Shown piece after piece: positions 1-8,275 of a DNA stretch of 64,000 nt. Below the pieces are notes generated by a model. It ran no database searches. It saw only the letters and a list, made by a program, of their open reading frames with translations, and had not been told where the DNA came from. The position numbers and the translations under genes are program-made. Within the stretch, counting starts at the first letter, position 1. Each line of letters opens with the position of its first letter. This DNA is from Alteribacter populi (GTDB lineage: Bacteria > Bacillota > Bacilli > Bacillales > Salisediminibacteriaceae), in the NCBI RefSeq assembly GCF_002352765.1, contig NZ_KZ293963.1, positions 3,932,559 through 3,996,558 of the forward strand. Direction: 5' to 3'.

Positions 1-29
1 TCCTCCCGCCTTGACTGTATCTCTGCCAT
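1..29 (-). CDS. Start of a further gene of the hut unit (partial)
   Basis: Only the first nine codons and two bases are inside the window, reading MAEIQSRRE from an ATG at 27-29. A strong GGGGGAG ribosome site stands just upstream on the minus strand. The start is 23 bases beyond the hutG stop in the same direction, so it is probably co-transcribed with the hut genes. Nothing can be said about function. Its existence rests on the ribosome site, the open frame and the operon spacing. Confidence 0.5.
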
Positions 30-52
30 TTTACTCCCCCTTATGATTTGTC

Positions 53-1042
53 TTAATTACGGGATTGCTGCTCACGTATGACCAAGCCGGTTAAAAACGA
101 CAGCATGACATGTGTCCCAGCTTTAACTGTCATTTGCGCCACGTCTTTTTCAGGATCGAGGCACACAATGTCCATGGCCCTGACCTTTGAATGCTCTCCA
201 GCGGACAAAACGGCTTCAAATAACTCGTCTGTTCGCATCCCACCAGGCGTTGTTGCAGGAACTCCGGGAGCAAAAGCCATATCAAGAACGTCCATGTCGC
301 ACGTAAGGTAAATCAAATCGACTTTTTCCGAAAGGTTTGCTATGGCCCGTTCGACCGTTGTGACAACACCTTCCTTTCGAGCCTGTTTCAGCGTTGTATA
401 ATGAATGCCGTGGTCATCAGCATATGCCTTTAGATCAGGGGTGTTAAAAAATCCGTGGAGGCCGATGTTGTAGATATGATCTCCTTTGACGAGCCCTTGT
501 TCAATAACGTTTCGAATGGGAGTCCCGTTTGCGGGACCTAGCTCTCGTATATCACGCAAATCAAAGTGAGTGTCGAGTTGAAGAATGCCGATGGCTTTGT
601 CCGGTTCTGCTTCTTTTAACCCTTTAATCGTCATTGCGGTAATCGAATGGTCACCACCAATGGCAATTGGAATACTGTTAGGGTGTTTTTCGCTAATATC
701 ACATGCAGCTGAAACGATGTTTTCATGACACCTCGAAATATCTGTTACATGCTGCTCCACATCACCAAGATCGAGCACATTCAATGTATTCAAGTCCACG
801 TCTTCGTCAAGGTTGTATGTCGTAAATCCTTTCCATGCTCGTCTACAAGCTTCGGGGAAAGCAGAAGCAGCTGATGGACTAATGGAGGAGCGGGAGAGAG
901 GGACGCCGTAAATGACAGCGTCCGCTCGTTTCTCTTCCCCAGATCCAATTGGCCTGATCCATTCATGGACTTTTTGCGGATGTTCTTTGGACTGATTCCA
1001 TATGAACGGTGGTGATTGAAGTCCTTTGTATGGATAGGTCAC
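53..1042 (-). CDS. hutG: Formimidoylglutamase HutG
   Basis: Ureohydrolase (arginase) family enzyme of 329 residues, expected to split N-formimidoyl-L-glutamate into glutamate and formamide, the last step of histidine breakdown in this branch. The family manganese ligands are visible: GGDHS near residues 129-133, DTHFD near 157-161 and DMDVLD near 249-254. The GTG start overlaps the hutI stop by four bases, which implies translational coupling, and a GGGGG ribosome site lies upstream. The neighbours hutI and hutU make this reaction more likely than arginase or agmatinase. Cytosolic, full length for the family. Confidence 0.96.
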   Translation of the reverse strand: MTYPYKGLQSPPFIWNQSKEHPQKVHEWIRPIGSGEEKRADAVIYGVPLSRSSISPSAASAFPEACRRAWKGFTTYNLDEDVDLNTLNVLDLGDVEQHVTDISRCHENIVSAACDISEKHPNSIPIAIGGDHSITAMTIKGLKEAEPDKAIGILQLDTHFDLRDIRELGPANGTPIRNVIEQGLVKGDHIYNIGLHGFFNTPDLKAYADDHGIHYTTLKQARKEGVVTTVERAIANLSEKVDLIYLTCDMDVLDMAFAPGVPATTPGGMRTDELFEAVLSAGEHSKVRAMDIVCLDPEKDVAQMTVKAGTHVMLSFLTGLVIREQQSRN

Positions 1043-2310
1043 ACGAGAACCCCCTTGTCGATGACTCGCTTTCCTTTTTTAATCACGGTATCAGTATGGT
1101 TAACTCCGTAATGATAGGAAAATTGCATATGGTTCGGCAGGTCCCAAATGACAAGGTCCGCTTGTTTGCCTGCTTCAATACTGCCAATTCGGTCACCGCG
1201 TTTAATTGCATGGGCCGCATTAATTGTAGCTGCAACAATCGCTTCAGCCGGGGTCATCCCCATTGTTAAGCTGGCGAGGTTAAGCATAAATGGCATAGAC
1301 GTACTCGGTGATGAACCGGGATTGCGGTCAGTGGAGAGGGCAACGGGTACGCCAGCATCAATCGCTTTTCTGCCATCAGCGGATTCAGTCATGAGGAAAA
1401 ATGCTGTTCCTGGAAGAAGAACGGCAACGACACCTTTGTCAGCCATCATTTCGAGACCTTGATCGGACACTTTTAATAAATGGTCTGCTGAAACAGCGCC
1501 AACTTCAGCGGCAATTTCTGCACCGCCATAAGGTTCGATTTCATCGGCGTGGATTTTCGGTGTTAGATCATATTCACGCCCCGCCTCGAGAATGCGCTTG
1601 GATTGCTCTGGAGTGTAGACGCCGCGCTCACAAAAGACATCATTAAATTCAGCAAGACCAAGCTCCGCTGTTTTTGGGATCATTTCATTAATGACGATAT
1701 CGACAAAACGGTCCGGGTTTTCTTTATATTCTTGCGGAATGACGTGAGCGCCCATAAATGTACTGACAATATCGATCACGTGATCTTGATCGAGTGTTTT
1801 AGCTACTTCCATTTGTCGCTTTTCAACATCCCAATCCATACCGTAGCCGCTTTTTGCTTCTACGGTCGTTACCCCATGCTTAAGAAAGGAATCGAGACGA
1901 GGGTAGCTCTCTTTATACAGCTGCTCGGTTGATGCTTCACGTGTGGCACGGGTTGTCGCATGAATGCCACCGCCTTTTTCCATAATGTCCATATACTTTG
2001 CCCCTTGAAGTCGCATGTTGTATTCGTTTTCGCGACTTCCAGCGAAGACAAGGTGGGTGTGGGGATCAACAAGTCCAGGTGCTACGACCCTTCCACTTGC
2101 ATCAATGACTTCAGCTTCACCTATTTGGTCGGCATATTTCTGTTCAAGCTCTTTCGTTGTGCCAACGTCTACAATCGTGTCATTTTCAACCCACACTGCT
2201 CCGTCTTCGATAATATGAAGCTCGTTCATCGCTTCTTTAATAGCCGGTTTTTCTGAGTGTCCTCTAACAGTTAACAGTTCGTTGGCGTTTTTGATAAATA
2301 AACGTGTCAT
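1039..2310 (-). CDS. hutI: Imidazolonepropionase HutI
   Basis: Amidohydrolase-superfamily metalloenzyme of 423 residues that opens the ring of imidazolone-5-propionate to give N-formimidoylglutamate, step three of histidine degradation. The metal-binding HTH is at residues 84-86, followed by a typical FAGSRE segment. Later HADE and DRNPGSSP segments also match the family. The ATG has an AAAGGAG site that overlaps the end of hutU. It is part of the minus-strand hutU-hutI-hutG unit, with two bases after hutU and a four-base overlap with hutG. Confidence 0.97.
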   Translation of the reverse strand: MTRLFIKNANELLTVRGHSEKPAIKEAMNELHIIEDGAVWVENDTIVDVGTTKELEQKYADQIGEAEVIDASGRVVAPGLVDPHTHLVFAGSRENEYNMRLQGAKYMDIMEKGGGIHATTRATREASTEQLYKESYPRLDSFLKHGVTTVEAKSGYGMDWDVEKRQMEVAKTLDQDHVIDIVSTFMGAHVIPQEYKENPDRFVDIVINEMIPKTAELGLAEFNDVFCERGVYTPEQSKRILEAGREYDLTPKIHADEIEPYGGAEIAAEVGAVSADHLLKVSDQGLEMMADKGVVAVLLPGTAFFLMTESADGRKAIDAGVPVALSTDRNPGSSPSTSMPFMLNLASLTMGMTPAEAIVAATINAAHAIKRGDRIGSIEAGKQADLVIWDLPNHMQFSYHYGVNHTDTVIKKGKRVIDKGVLV

Positions 2311-2312
2311 TG

Positions 2313-3980
2313 TTATTCTCCTTTATTCTTTAACATTGGAATATGAATGTCTTTTTCTTTCGCTGTTTCAATCGCTTTGTCATAGCCTGCGTCCACATGG
2401 CGCGCTACCCCCATCCCAGGGTCGGAAGTAAGGACTCGCTCGAGACGTTTTTCTGCTTCCTTTGTACCATCAGCAACAATGACCATCCCCGCGTGAAGTG
2501 AGTAACCCATGCCAACACCGCCTCCGTGATGAACGGAGACCCAGCTCGCGCCCCCAACACTATTAATAAGCGCATTTAAAATCGGCCAATCTGCAACAGC
2601 ATCACTGCCATCCTTCATTGCTTCGGTTTCACGGTTAGGAGAAGCGACGGATCCTGAATCGAGATGGTCACGACCGATCACGATCGGTGCTTTAATTTCC
2701 CCTTTTGCCACGAGATCATTGATGATTTTTCCAAAGCGGGCGCGCTCTTCGTAGCCGAGCCAGCAAATTCGTGAAGGAAGACCTTGGAACTGAATTTTTT
2801 CCTGTGCCATTTTAATCCAATTACAGAGATGTTCATTATCAGCAAATTCTTTTAAAATCACTTCATCAGTCTTATAAATGTCTTCAGGGTCGCCGGAAAG
2901 AGCTACCCAGCGGAAAGGTCCTTTTCCTTCACAAAACTGTGGACGAATGTAGGCAGGGACGAACCCAGGGAAATCAAAGGCATTTTCTACACCTTCATCA
3001 AATGCTACTTGGCGGATGTTATTCCCGTAATCAAAAGTTATCGCGCCTTGTTGTTGCATCTCTAGCATCGCGTGAACATGATTTGCCATACTAGCTTTGG
3101 ACTCCTTTGTATACTGATCCGGCGCTACTGTTCGTTGTTTCAAAGCTTCTGTTAATGAGAGTCCTTCCGGCACATAACCATTGAGAGGGTCGTGAGCGGA
3201 CGTTTGATCGGTTAACACGTCAGGGATGAACCCTTCAGCAATCATTTTTGGTAAAAGTTCAGCGGCGTTTCCTAAAAGCCCAATAGAAAGAGGTTCACCT
3301 AAACTTTTTGCTTGTTTTGCTAAATGAACGGCTTCTTCTAATGAATCAGTAGACTTGTCTAAGTACCGTGTCTCGATTCGTTTTTGAATACGCGTCTCAT
3401 CGACATCAATGGCAATACATACACCATCGTTCATTGTGACTGCAAGCGGCTGGGCACCACCCATACCGCCTAGTCCTGCAGTAAGGGTAATCGTTCCTTT
3501 TAAAGAGCCGTTAAAGTGTTGTTTAGCAAGCTCTCCGAATGTTTCATAAGTTCCTTGAACGATTCCTTGACTGCCAATGTAAATCCAGCTTCCCGCCGTC
3601 ATTTGCCCGTACATCATCAGCCCTTTTGCATCGAGTTCATTGTAATGCTCCCAGTTGGCCCAAGCAGGCACTAAATTTGAATTGGCGATCAACACTCGAG
3701 GCGCATCTTCATGAGATGGAAAAACAGCCACTGGTTTTCCTGACTGCACGAGTAAAGTCTCGTTACTTTCAAGAGTTTTTAACGTATCAACGATCGCATC
3801 AAACGACTCCCAGTTGCGAGCAGCCTTTCCGATTCCTCCGTAAACAACGAGATCTTCAGGGCGTTCTGCCACTTCAGGGTCTAAGTTATTTGAAAGCATG
3901 CGGAGTGCCGCTTCTTGAATCCATCCCTTCGTTTCTAATTCTGTTCCGTGTTTACTTTTAATTGTACGTACTTTTTCCAT
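2313..3980 (-). CDS. hutU: Urocanate hydratase HutU
   Basis: NAD-dependent urocanase, 555 residues, converting urocanate to imidazolonepropionate, step two of histidine use. The protein shows the family segments YGGIGKAARNW near the N terminus, GLGGMGGAQ in the nucleotide-binding half, and the GGASWVSVHHGGGVGMG block. The frame is open for another 29 codons upstream to 4067. The ATG at 3980 is preferred because it has an AAGGTG ribosome site and gives the usual family length. It is the first gene of the hutU-hutI-hutG unit. The ammonia-lyase hutH is not here but about 11 kb away on the other strand. Confidence 0.97.
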   Translation of the reverse strand: MEKVRTIKSKHGTELETKGWIQEAALRMLSNNLDPEVAERPEDLVVYGGIGKAARNWESFDAIVDTLKTLESNETLLVQSGKPVAVFPSHEDAPRVLIANSNLVPAWANWEHYNELDAKGLMMYGQMTAGSWIYIGSQGIVQGTYETFGELAKQHFNGSLKGTITLTAGLGGMGGAQPLAVTMNDGVCIAIDVDETRIQKRIETRYLDKSTDSLEEAVHLAKQAKSLGEPLSIGLLGNAAELLPKMIAEGFIPDVLTDQTSAHDPLNGYVPEGLSLTEALKQRTVAPDQYTKESKASMANHVHAMLEMQQQGAITFDYGNNIRQVAFDEGVENAFDFPGFVPAYIRPQFCEGKGPFRWVALSGDPEDIYKTDEVILKEFADNEHLCNWIKMAQEKIQFQGLPSRICWLGYEERARFGKIINDLVAKGEIKAPIVIGRDHLDSGSVASPNRETEAMKDGSDAVADWPILNALINSVGGASWVSVHHGGGVGMGYSLHAGMVIVADGTKEAEKRLERVLTSDPGMGVARHVDAGYDKAIETAKEKDIHIPMLKNKGE

Positions 3981-4136
3981 TTCTTCACCTTCCCAAATGT
4001 TTTGATAGTTTAAGTATAAGAATCTACTGAGTGTGAAAATAGACAAATGATGTTGGAATTTTCGCATAAATAAAAGTGTAAAGAACCCACCAAGTTAGCA
4101 CAGTAGCATTTATATTAGGTCATAGAAAAAATATTG

Positions 4137-4188
4137 GGTGCCTGACCCCCGGTACTGCACCGCGGTGCAGTACCGGGGGTCAGGCACC
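4137..4188. repeat. 52-bp perfect palindrome (GGTGCCTGACCCC family)
   Basis: Every base from 4137 to 4188 pairs with its mirror around the central CCGCGG (4160-4165). The outer arms are GGTGCCTGACCCCC and its complement; the inner part is GGTACTGCACCG. The same outer core occurs as a 27-bp palindrome at 56213-56239. It sits between the divergent hutU and nucleoside hydrolase genes and has no T-run, so it is not an ordinary terminator. Probably a REP-like dispersed element. Confidence 0.9.
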
Positions 4189-4232
4189 GAAAATTCAAAC
4201 AAACATAAAACTATATTGGGAGGGGAGATAAC

Positions 4233-5174
4233 ATGCTGAAGGTGTTATTGTTTGCTGATCCAGGTATTGATGATTCAATGGCCATTATGTATGCTTTGCT
4301 GCACCCGGAAATCGAAGTGGTGGGAATTGTGACTGGATACGGGAATGTCGATCAGGAGCAGGCGACAGATAATGTGGCATACTTGCTTTCTCTGGCAGAG
4401 GTTGAGGATGTTCCATTGTTTTCAGGTGCAAGATACCCTCTTTCTGGTGAGATCGCCAGGTTTTATCCGGAGATTCATGGTGAAGAAGGGTTAGGGCCGA
4501 TCGAACCACCAGTTGAGGTTGAGGGAGAGTTGTTGAATTTTACTGATATATTTGATCTGATTGATGAATATGAAAATGAACTAACGATCATTGATGTAGG
4601 ACGCCTCACTTCTCTTGCCATGGCGTTTATTTTAGGCGGAGAAGAAATGGAAAAAGTAAAAGAGATCTTTGTTATGGGCGGTGCTTTTTTAATACCAGGG
4701 AATGCGACTCCGCTTGCAGAAGCTAACTTTTATGGAGATCCGATTGCCGCAAATTTAATCATGGAGCGAGCAGAAAACTTAACGATCATCCCGTTAAATG
4801 TATCGCAATATGCTATTGTGACTGATGAAATGATCGCGGACATTACAAAAGAAGACTACAACTCGTTTACTTTTCTCATTGAACCTATTTTTGATTTCTA
4901 TTCTGAAGCTTATGAAGAGTTGGTTCCAGGACTTAACGGTGCCCCATTTCATGATGTGCTCACGGTTGTTGCTTCTGTAAATCCTGAAATGTTTGATTTC
5001 ATCGAAAAGGTAGTTTCGGTTTCTACTGATCCAGAAACAAGAGGCCAAAGTATTGCCGACTTTCGACCGGATGAAAATGAAGAGGAGCCTGCCAACATAA
5101 GGATTGCTATGGATTTTGTTTATGACGACTTTGCTGATAGTTTTCGAGAGGTTATGAAAATACGAAAGGAATAG
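4233..5174 (+). CDS. Inosine-uridine-type nucleoside hydrolase
   Basis: Predicted nucleoside N-ribohydrolase of 313 residues that splits ribonucleosides into base and ribose for salvage. The calcium-binding signature DPGIDDS is at residues 9-15, followed by the usual IVTGYGNV segment, a VMGGAF block and FHDVLTV toward the C terminus. The ATG is preceded by a GGGAGGGGAG ribosome site. It stands alone on the plus strand. It differs from many relatives in having Phe-Ala before the Asp where Thr-Asp is common. Exact substrate cannot be read from sequence. Confidence 0.9.
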   Translation: MLKVLLFADPGIDDSMAIMYALLHPEIEVVGIVTGYGNVDQEQATDNVAYLLSLAEVEDVPLFSGARYPLSGEIARFYPEIHGEEGLGPIEPPVEVEGELLNFTDIFDLIDEYENELTIIDVGRLTSLAMAFILGGEEMEKVKEIFVMGGAFLIPGNATPLAEANFYGDPIAANLIMERAENLTIIPLNVSQYAIVTDEMIADITKEDYNSFTFLIEPIFDFYSEAYEELVPGLNGAPFHDVLTVVASVNPEMFDFIEKVVSVSTDPETRGQSIADFRPDENEEEPANIRIAMDFVYDDFADSFREVMKIRKE

Positions 5175-5281
5175 CGGATTGAGGGGATCATGAGCGCATT
5201 CTAGGAACAAGGTTGCCCTGTAAAATGCGCCTCAATGGTTAAGATCTACGCCTCCCTTTCAAAATCTACCTAAACCAACGA

Positions 5282-5794
5282 TCATACCATCCAACATAAT
5301 GCAACTTCTTCTAATATTTTTCCACCAATTTCCTCTGATTTTCGTCCGATTGGCTTACCACCTATATGGGTGTAAAAGTCAACAGCCGGATTATCTTCCA
5401 ACACCCAAACCATGACAGAGTGATAATCTCTTTCGCGGAGAAACGCTGTAAACTGATCATTTAACTTTTTACCAACACCTTGTTTTTGCACCTTTTGCAA
5501 AATATAAATGGCATACAGCTCGGCGTCATGGTTAGGGAAAGCATCTTTCTCCCGATTTTCACCACCGGTTAAAAATCCGACAATCTTTCCATTTGAGTCT
5601 TCCGCTACCAAAATTATTTTATCCGTTGTTATTTCAGGTGAGAATGCTCCTTTCCACATTTTTTCCTGTTTTTCATACGTGCGACTTTCTAATACGGAAT
5701 TAGGGATGATACCTTTATAGGTTTCCTTCCAGCTATCGACGTGCACGCGAGCAATACCTGTTGCATCTGAAAGCTTTCCTTTACGAATTATCAA
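5282..5794 (-). CDS. GNAT-family N-acetyltransferase
   Basis: Single GNAT domain of about 170 residues that should transfer acetyl from acetyl-CoA to an unknown amine. It begins MIIRKGKLSDATGIARVHVD from a TTG at 5794, typical of this subfamily. The signature QKVQKQGVGKKL (acetyl-CoA loop) and NPAVDFYTHIGG (C-terminal strand) are present. The frame runs further upstream into the neighbouring regulator gene. The TTG is chosen because AGAGGA lies nine bases before it, while the in-frame ATG at 5803 has almost no spacing to that site. Substrate unknown. Confidence 0.85.
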   Translation of the reverse strand: MIIRKGKLSDATGIARVHVDSWKETYKGIIPNSVLESRTYEKQEKMWKGAFSPEITTDKIILVAEDSNGKIVGFLTGGENREKDAFPNHDAELYAIYILQKVQKQGVGKKLNDQFTAFLRERDYHSVMVWVLEDNPAVDFYTHIGGKPIGRKSEEIGGKILEEVALCWMV

Positions 5795-5846
5795 GGCAAT
5801 CATTCCTCTACATAAGTTTATTTTCAGTACTATAAAAATACAAAGT

Positions 5847-7334
5847 TTATAAGACGCGCGTATTTTCACGAAACTGTTTAGGCGTGGTTCCTTTATGTTC
5901 TTTAAAGGTACGGCTGAAATAGTTACTCGTTTGAAAACCGCAGACAGCTGCGATTTCTTTGATCGTCATGGATGTTTCCAAAAGAAGTTTTTCCGCTTCT
6001 CTCAGGCGAATCTTTGTTAATAGAGGACGAAAACCAAACCCTTTTTGCTTATTTAACAAATGACTAAAGTAAGAAGGGTTACGTTCAATCGCTTCCGCTA
6101 CTTTTAACAGTGTCAAATCAGGATCCCAGTAATGAGATTCAATATAGAGGACCCCCTTTTCAACTGCATCCATACTGCCTTGCTGGCGATTTTTTTTCAC
6201 ATTTTCCAGGATAGATTGAATAAACAAGTAAAGGTCTTGAACGATACGGTACAAATTTGTACTGTAAATAATATTTTCAAAGAGATTTTGGTAACTTGCT
6301 TCTGTCTCACCGTGATCCAAGTAATACGTACGCATATACCTTCTTATTTGAGCTAAAATACTCGTTAACCTTGTTCGAATGATACTAGGCTCAGGATAGG
6401 GAGGTTGGATATGCAAGAGATGTTCGTAAAGCCAATCTTTTATCCGCTTGTTTTCACCGTGATTTAACATATCAATCCATTCCCGCTGTTCTTCAGAGGT
6501 GAGGAAGGGATCAATTTTTTCCCACTTGATCGCCTCTGTAAAGGTAAAGACTTGCTGGTAGCCTTTGTAAAAGGTCAGATGCAGCATGTTTTTCGTTTCC
6601 TGATATAGCTGCTGAACCGACATTTCACTAGATGAGCCTTCGTTCACGACCGCGGCAATGGGAGAAAAATACTGATTATGCCAAAATTGAAGAAGTTTAT
6701 TCGTTTCTGCTGTAGCGTTGAAGCTGGCTTTTTCACTAAAACAAATGACAAAAGAACTCAATGTAAAGATTTGTACTTGAGCAGGAAACGAATAGCTCCG
6801 AATAAAGGTTGCAAGTTCTTGGAGTTGCTCTTCGTTTTCTGGTTGAAAGGCCATAACGTCGAAAGCGTGTTGAACCTCTTTCTTTTTTATAAACAAATCT
6901 TTATATGTGAGAATCTCTTTATCAGATGTGTCTGTTTTCAAATTATCATTCGCTCCCCCTTCACGCAGCGCAAAGGAAAGCAGACTTTGCAGACGGGCGG
7001 GGGAATGAGGTTTGATTAATAAATCTATTGCCTGAATTTTTAAGGCATTCATCGCTTTTTCATATGTCGCTTCAGCTGATGTCGCAATCACTTTCATTCC
7101 AGGAGAGGAAAGGATTCTAGAATAAACGGCTTGATAACAATGATGATCGAGCATATCGAGTTCAAGAATGAGAATGTCAGGAAGTGATTGATCAAGAGTT
7201 TGTAGCAAGCTGTCACTTGAATGAACGAGAGTAATCAAATCCACTTCACTTGAAGAGCGCTCAACAAACCAGCGAATTCCTTTACATTCTTCTTTATCCC
7301 GATCGGAAATGAGTAAAGAAGTTGTCAAAGTCAT
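5847..7334 (-). CDS. AraC-type response regulator with degenerate receiver
   Basis: A 495-residue regulator in the YesN style: an N-terminal receiver-like domain (about 1-125), a long middle region, and a C-terminal AraC/XylS double helix-turn-helix (about 395-495, containing IKEIAAVCGFQTSNYFSRTFKE). The receiver looks unable to be phosphorylated normally: the expected phospho-Asp is Glu58 in LPDILILELDML, and the acidic pocket reads SDRD instead of DDE. The conserved Lys is kept in LLIKPHSP. No histidine kinase gene is adjacent. It diverges from the amino-sugar operon starting at 7529, so it may control that operon. Confidence 0.9.
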   Translation of the reverse strand: MTLTTSLLISDRDKEECKGIRWFVERSSSEVDLITLVHSSDSLLQTLDQSLPDILILELDMLDHHCYQAVYSRILSSPGMKVIATSAEATYEKAMNALKIQAIDLLIKPHSPARLQSLLSFALREGGANDNLKTDTSDKEILTYKDLFIKKKEVQHAFDVMAFQPENEEQLQELATFIRSYSFPAQVQIFTLSSFVICFSEKASFNATAETNKLLQFWHNQYFSPIAAVVNEGSSSEMSVQQLYQETKNMLHLTFYKGYQQVFTFTEAIKWEKIDPFLTSEEQREWIDMLNHGENKRIKDWLYEHLLHIQPPYPEPSIIRTRLTSILAQIRRYMRTYYLDHGETEASYQNLFENIIYSTNLYRIVQDLYLFIQSILENVKKNRQQGSMDAVEKGVLYIESHYWDPDLTLLKVAEAIERNPSYFSHLLNKQKGFGFRPLLTKIRLREAEKLLLETSMTIKEIAAVCGFQTSNYFSRTFKEHKGTTPKQFRENTRVL

Positions 7335-7412
7335 AACCTCCTAAATGGCAGGGTAGTATAAATTTCGAGTTTGATCGAGCTATTTCCTTCATTTAAAAAT
7401 AATTTCTTTTAA

Positions 7413-7428
7413 GGTGGTATAGACAACT
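7413..7428. promoter_or_regulatory. DasR/NagR-type operator (dre-like) before the amino-sugar operon
   Basis: GGTGGTATAGACAACT matches 13 of 16 positions of the known dre consensus AGTGGTCTAGACCACT bound by GntR-family NagR/DasR (YvoA) repressors of GlcNAc use. It overlaps the probable -35 box. A second site with the same score lies at 10285-10300 before the PTS gene. No GntR gene is in the window. Confidence 0.65.
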
Positions 7429-7449
7429 TTACAACCTTGGTGTTATGAT
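7420..7449 (+). promoter_or_regulatory. Probable sigma-A promoter of the SIS-nagA-nagB operon
   Basis: TAGACA at 7420-7425 and TATGAT at 7444-7449 are separated by 18 bases. The dre-like site overlaps the -35 and a cre-like site follows the -10, as expected for a repressed promoter. Because the -10 overlaps an in-frame ATG at 7445, translation cannot begin there from this promoter. Confidence 0.6.
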
Positions 7450-7458
7450 AAAGTTAGA

Positions 7459-7472
7459 TAACAGCGTTTTCA
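7459..7472. promoter_or_regulatory. cre-like site (CcpA) downstream of the amino-sugar promoter
   Basis: TAACAGCGTTTTCA differs from the cre consensus TGWNANCGNTNWCA at one position. It lies just after the predicted transcription start, a position where CcpA blocks transcription. The inference is catabolite repression of the operon. Confidence 0.55.
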
Positions 7473-7528
7473 TAAATTGGAACAACAAGAGCATGATAAT
7501 AGTAGAGGCATTCGAGGAGGAACCCGTC

Positions 7529-8263
7529 ATGATCCGTAACTATATCGAAGAAATCCAAGAGAGGTTAACAAACCTATTAGAAAATCAGCGCTCACAATTT
7601 GAAGAAGCAGTGGATGCTATAACACAGGCCATTGAAAAGGGTGGCGTCATTCATTTGTTTGGAGCTGGTCATTCTCATCTGTTAGGCGAAGAACTTTTTT
7701 ATCGTGCTGGAGGTCTCGTTCCCGTTAACCCAATATTAGAAGAAAGCTTAATGCTTCATGAAGGAGCTGTCCGCTCATCAGAGCTTGAAAGGAAGAGAGG
7801 CTATGCAAGGACGTTCATAGAAGAAGAAGATATTCGAGATACGGACGTTGTCATTGTCTCTTCAACTTCCGGTCGCAACCCGGTTCCGATTGATGTGGCT
7901 CTCTACGCCAGAGAACAGGGTGCTTTTACCATTGGACTAACATCGGTAGCTTTTTCAAAAAGTCAGCCCTCTCGTCATGAAAGTGGCATAAGGCTGCTGG
8001 ATGCAGTCGACCTTACTTTTGACAATTTAAGTGTAGAAGGGGACGCGGTTCTTCGCCATGACCAAGTGGACGTTCCATTTGGACCTACCTCTTCTGTAGT
8101 GGGGATTACGATCTTAAACGCTATTTTTGCTGACGTTATCACGAATTTAGCTGAAAAAGGACATACACCGCCTGTTTTCTTAAGTGGAAATGTTGATGGC
8201 GCTGATGACCATAATCAGAAACTTATTAATCAATATAAAAATAGAATTCCGAGATTAGGTTAA
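7529..8263 (+). CDS. SIS-domain sugar isomerase-like protein (UPF0309)
   Basis: 244-residue SIS-domain protein resembling the UPF0309 family. It has the phosphosugar-binding features IHLFGAGHSHLLGEE (about 38-52) and VVIVSSTSGRNPVPIDVAL (about 112-130). Its substrate is not established; being first in an operon with nagA and nagB points to an amino-sugar phosphate, and it is not a clear MurQ. The ATG at 7529 follows a GAGGAGG site with good spacing. The open frame reaches back to 7445 but that would overlap the promoter. Confidence 0.85.
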   Translation: MIRNYIEEIQERLTNLLENQRSQFEEAVDAITQAIEKGGVIHLFGAGHSHLLGEELFYRAGGLVPVNPILEESLMLHEGAVRSSELERKRGYARTFIEEEDIRDTDVVIVSSTSGRNPVPIDVALYAREQGAFTIGLTSVAFSKSQPSRHESGIRLLDAVDLTFDNLSVEGDAVLRHDQVDVPFGPTSSVVGITILNAIFADVITNLAEKGHTPPVFLSGNVDGADDHNQKLINQYKNRIPRLG

Positions 8264-8275
8264 AGGATGAGCGTG

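Noticed and set aside
3981..4067. 29-codon N-terminal extension of HutU
   Set aside because: It lacks a ribosome site, and the ATG at 3980 has AAGGTG and yields the usual 555 residues.
4137..4188. Rho-independent terminator
   Set aside because: It sits between divergent starts and lacks a T-run on either strand.
7445..7528. In-frame upstream ATG for the SIS-domain gene
   Set aside because: It overlaps the predicted -10 box and lacks a ribosome site, whereas the ATG at 7529 follows GAGGAGG.
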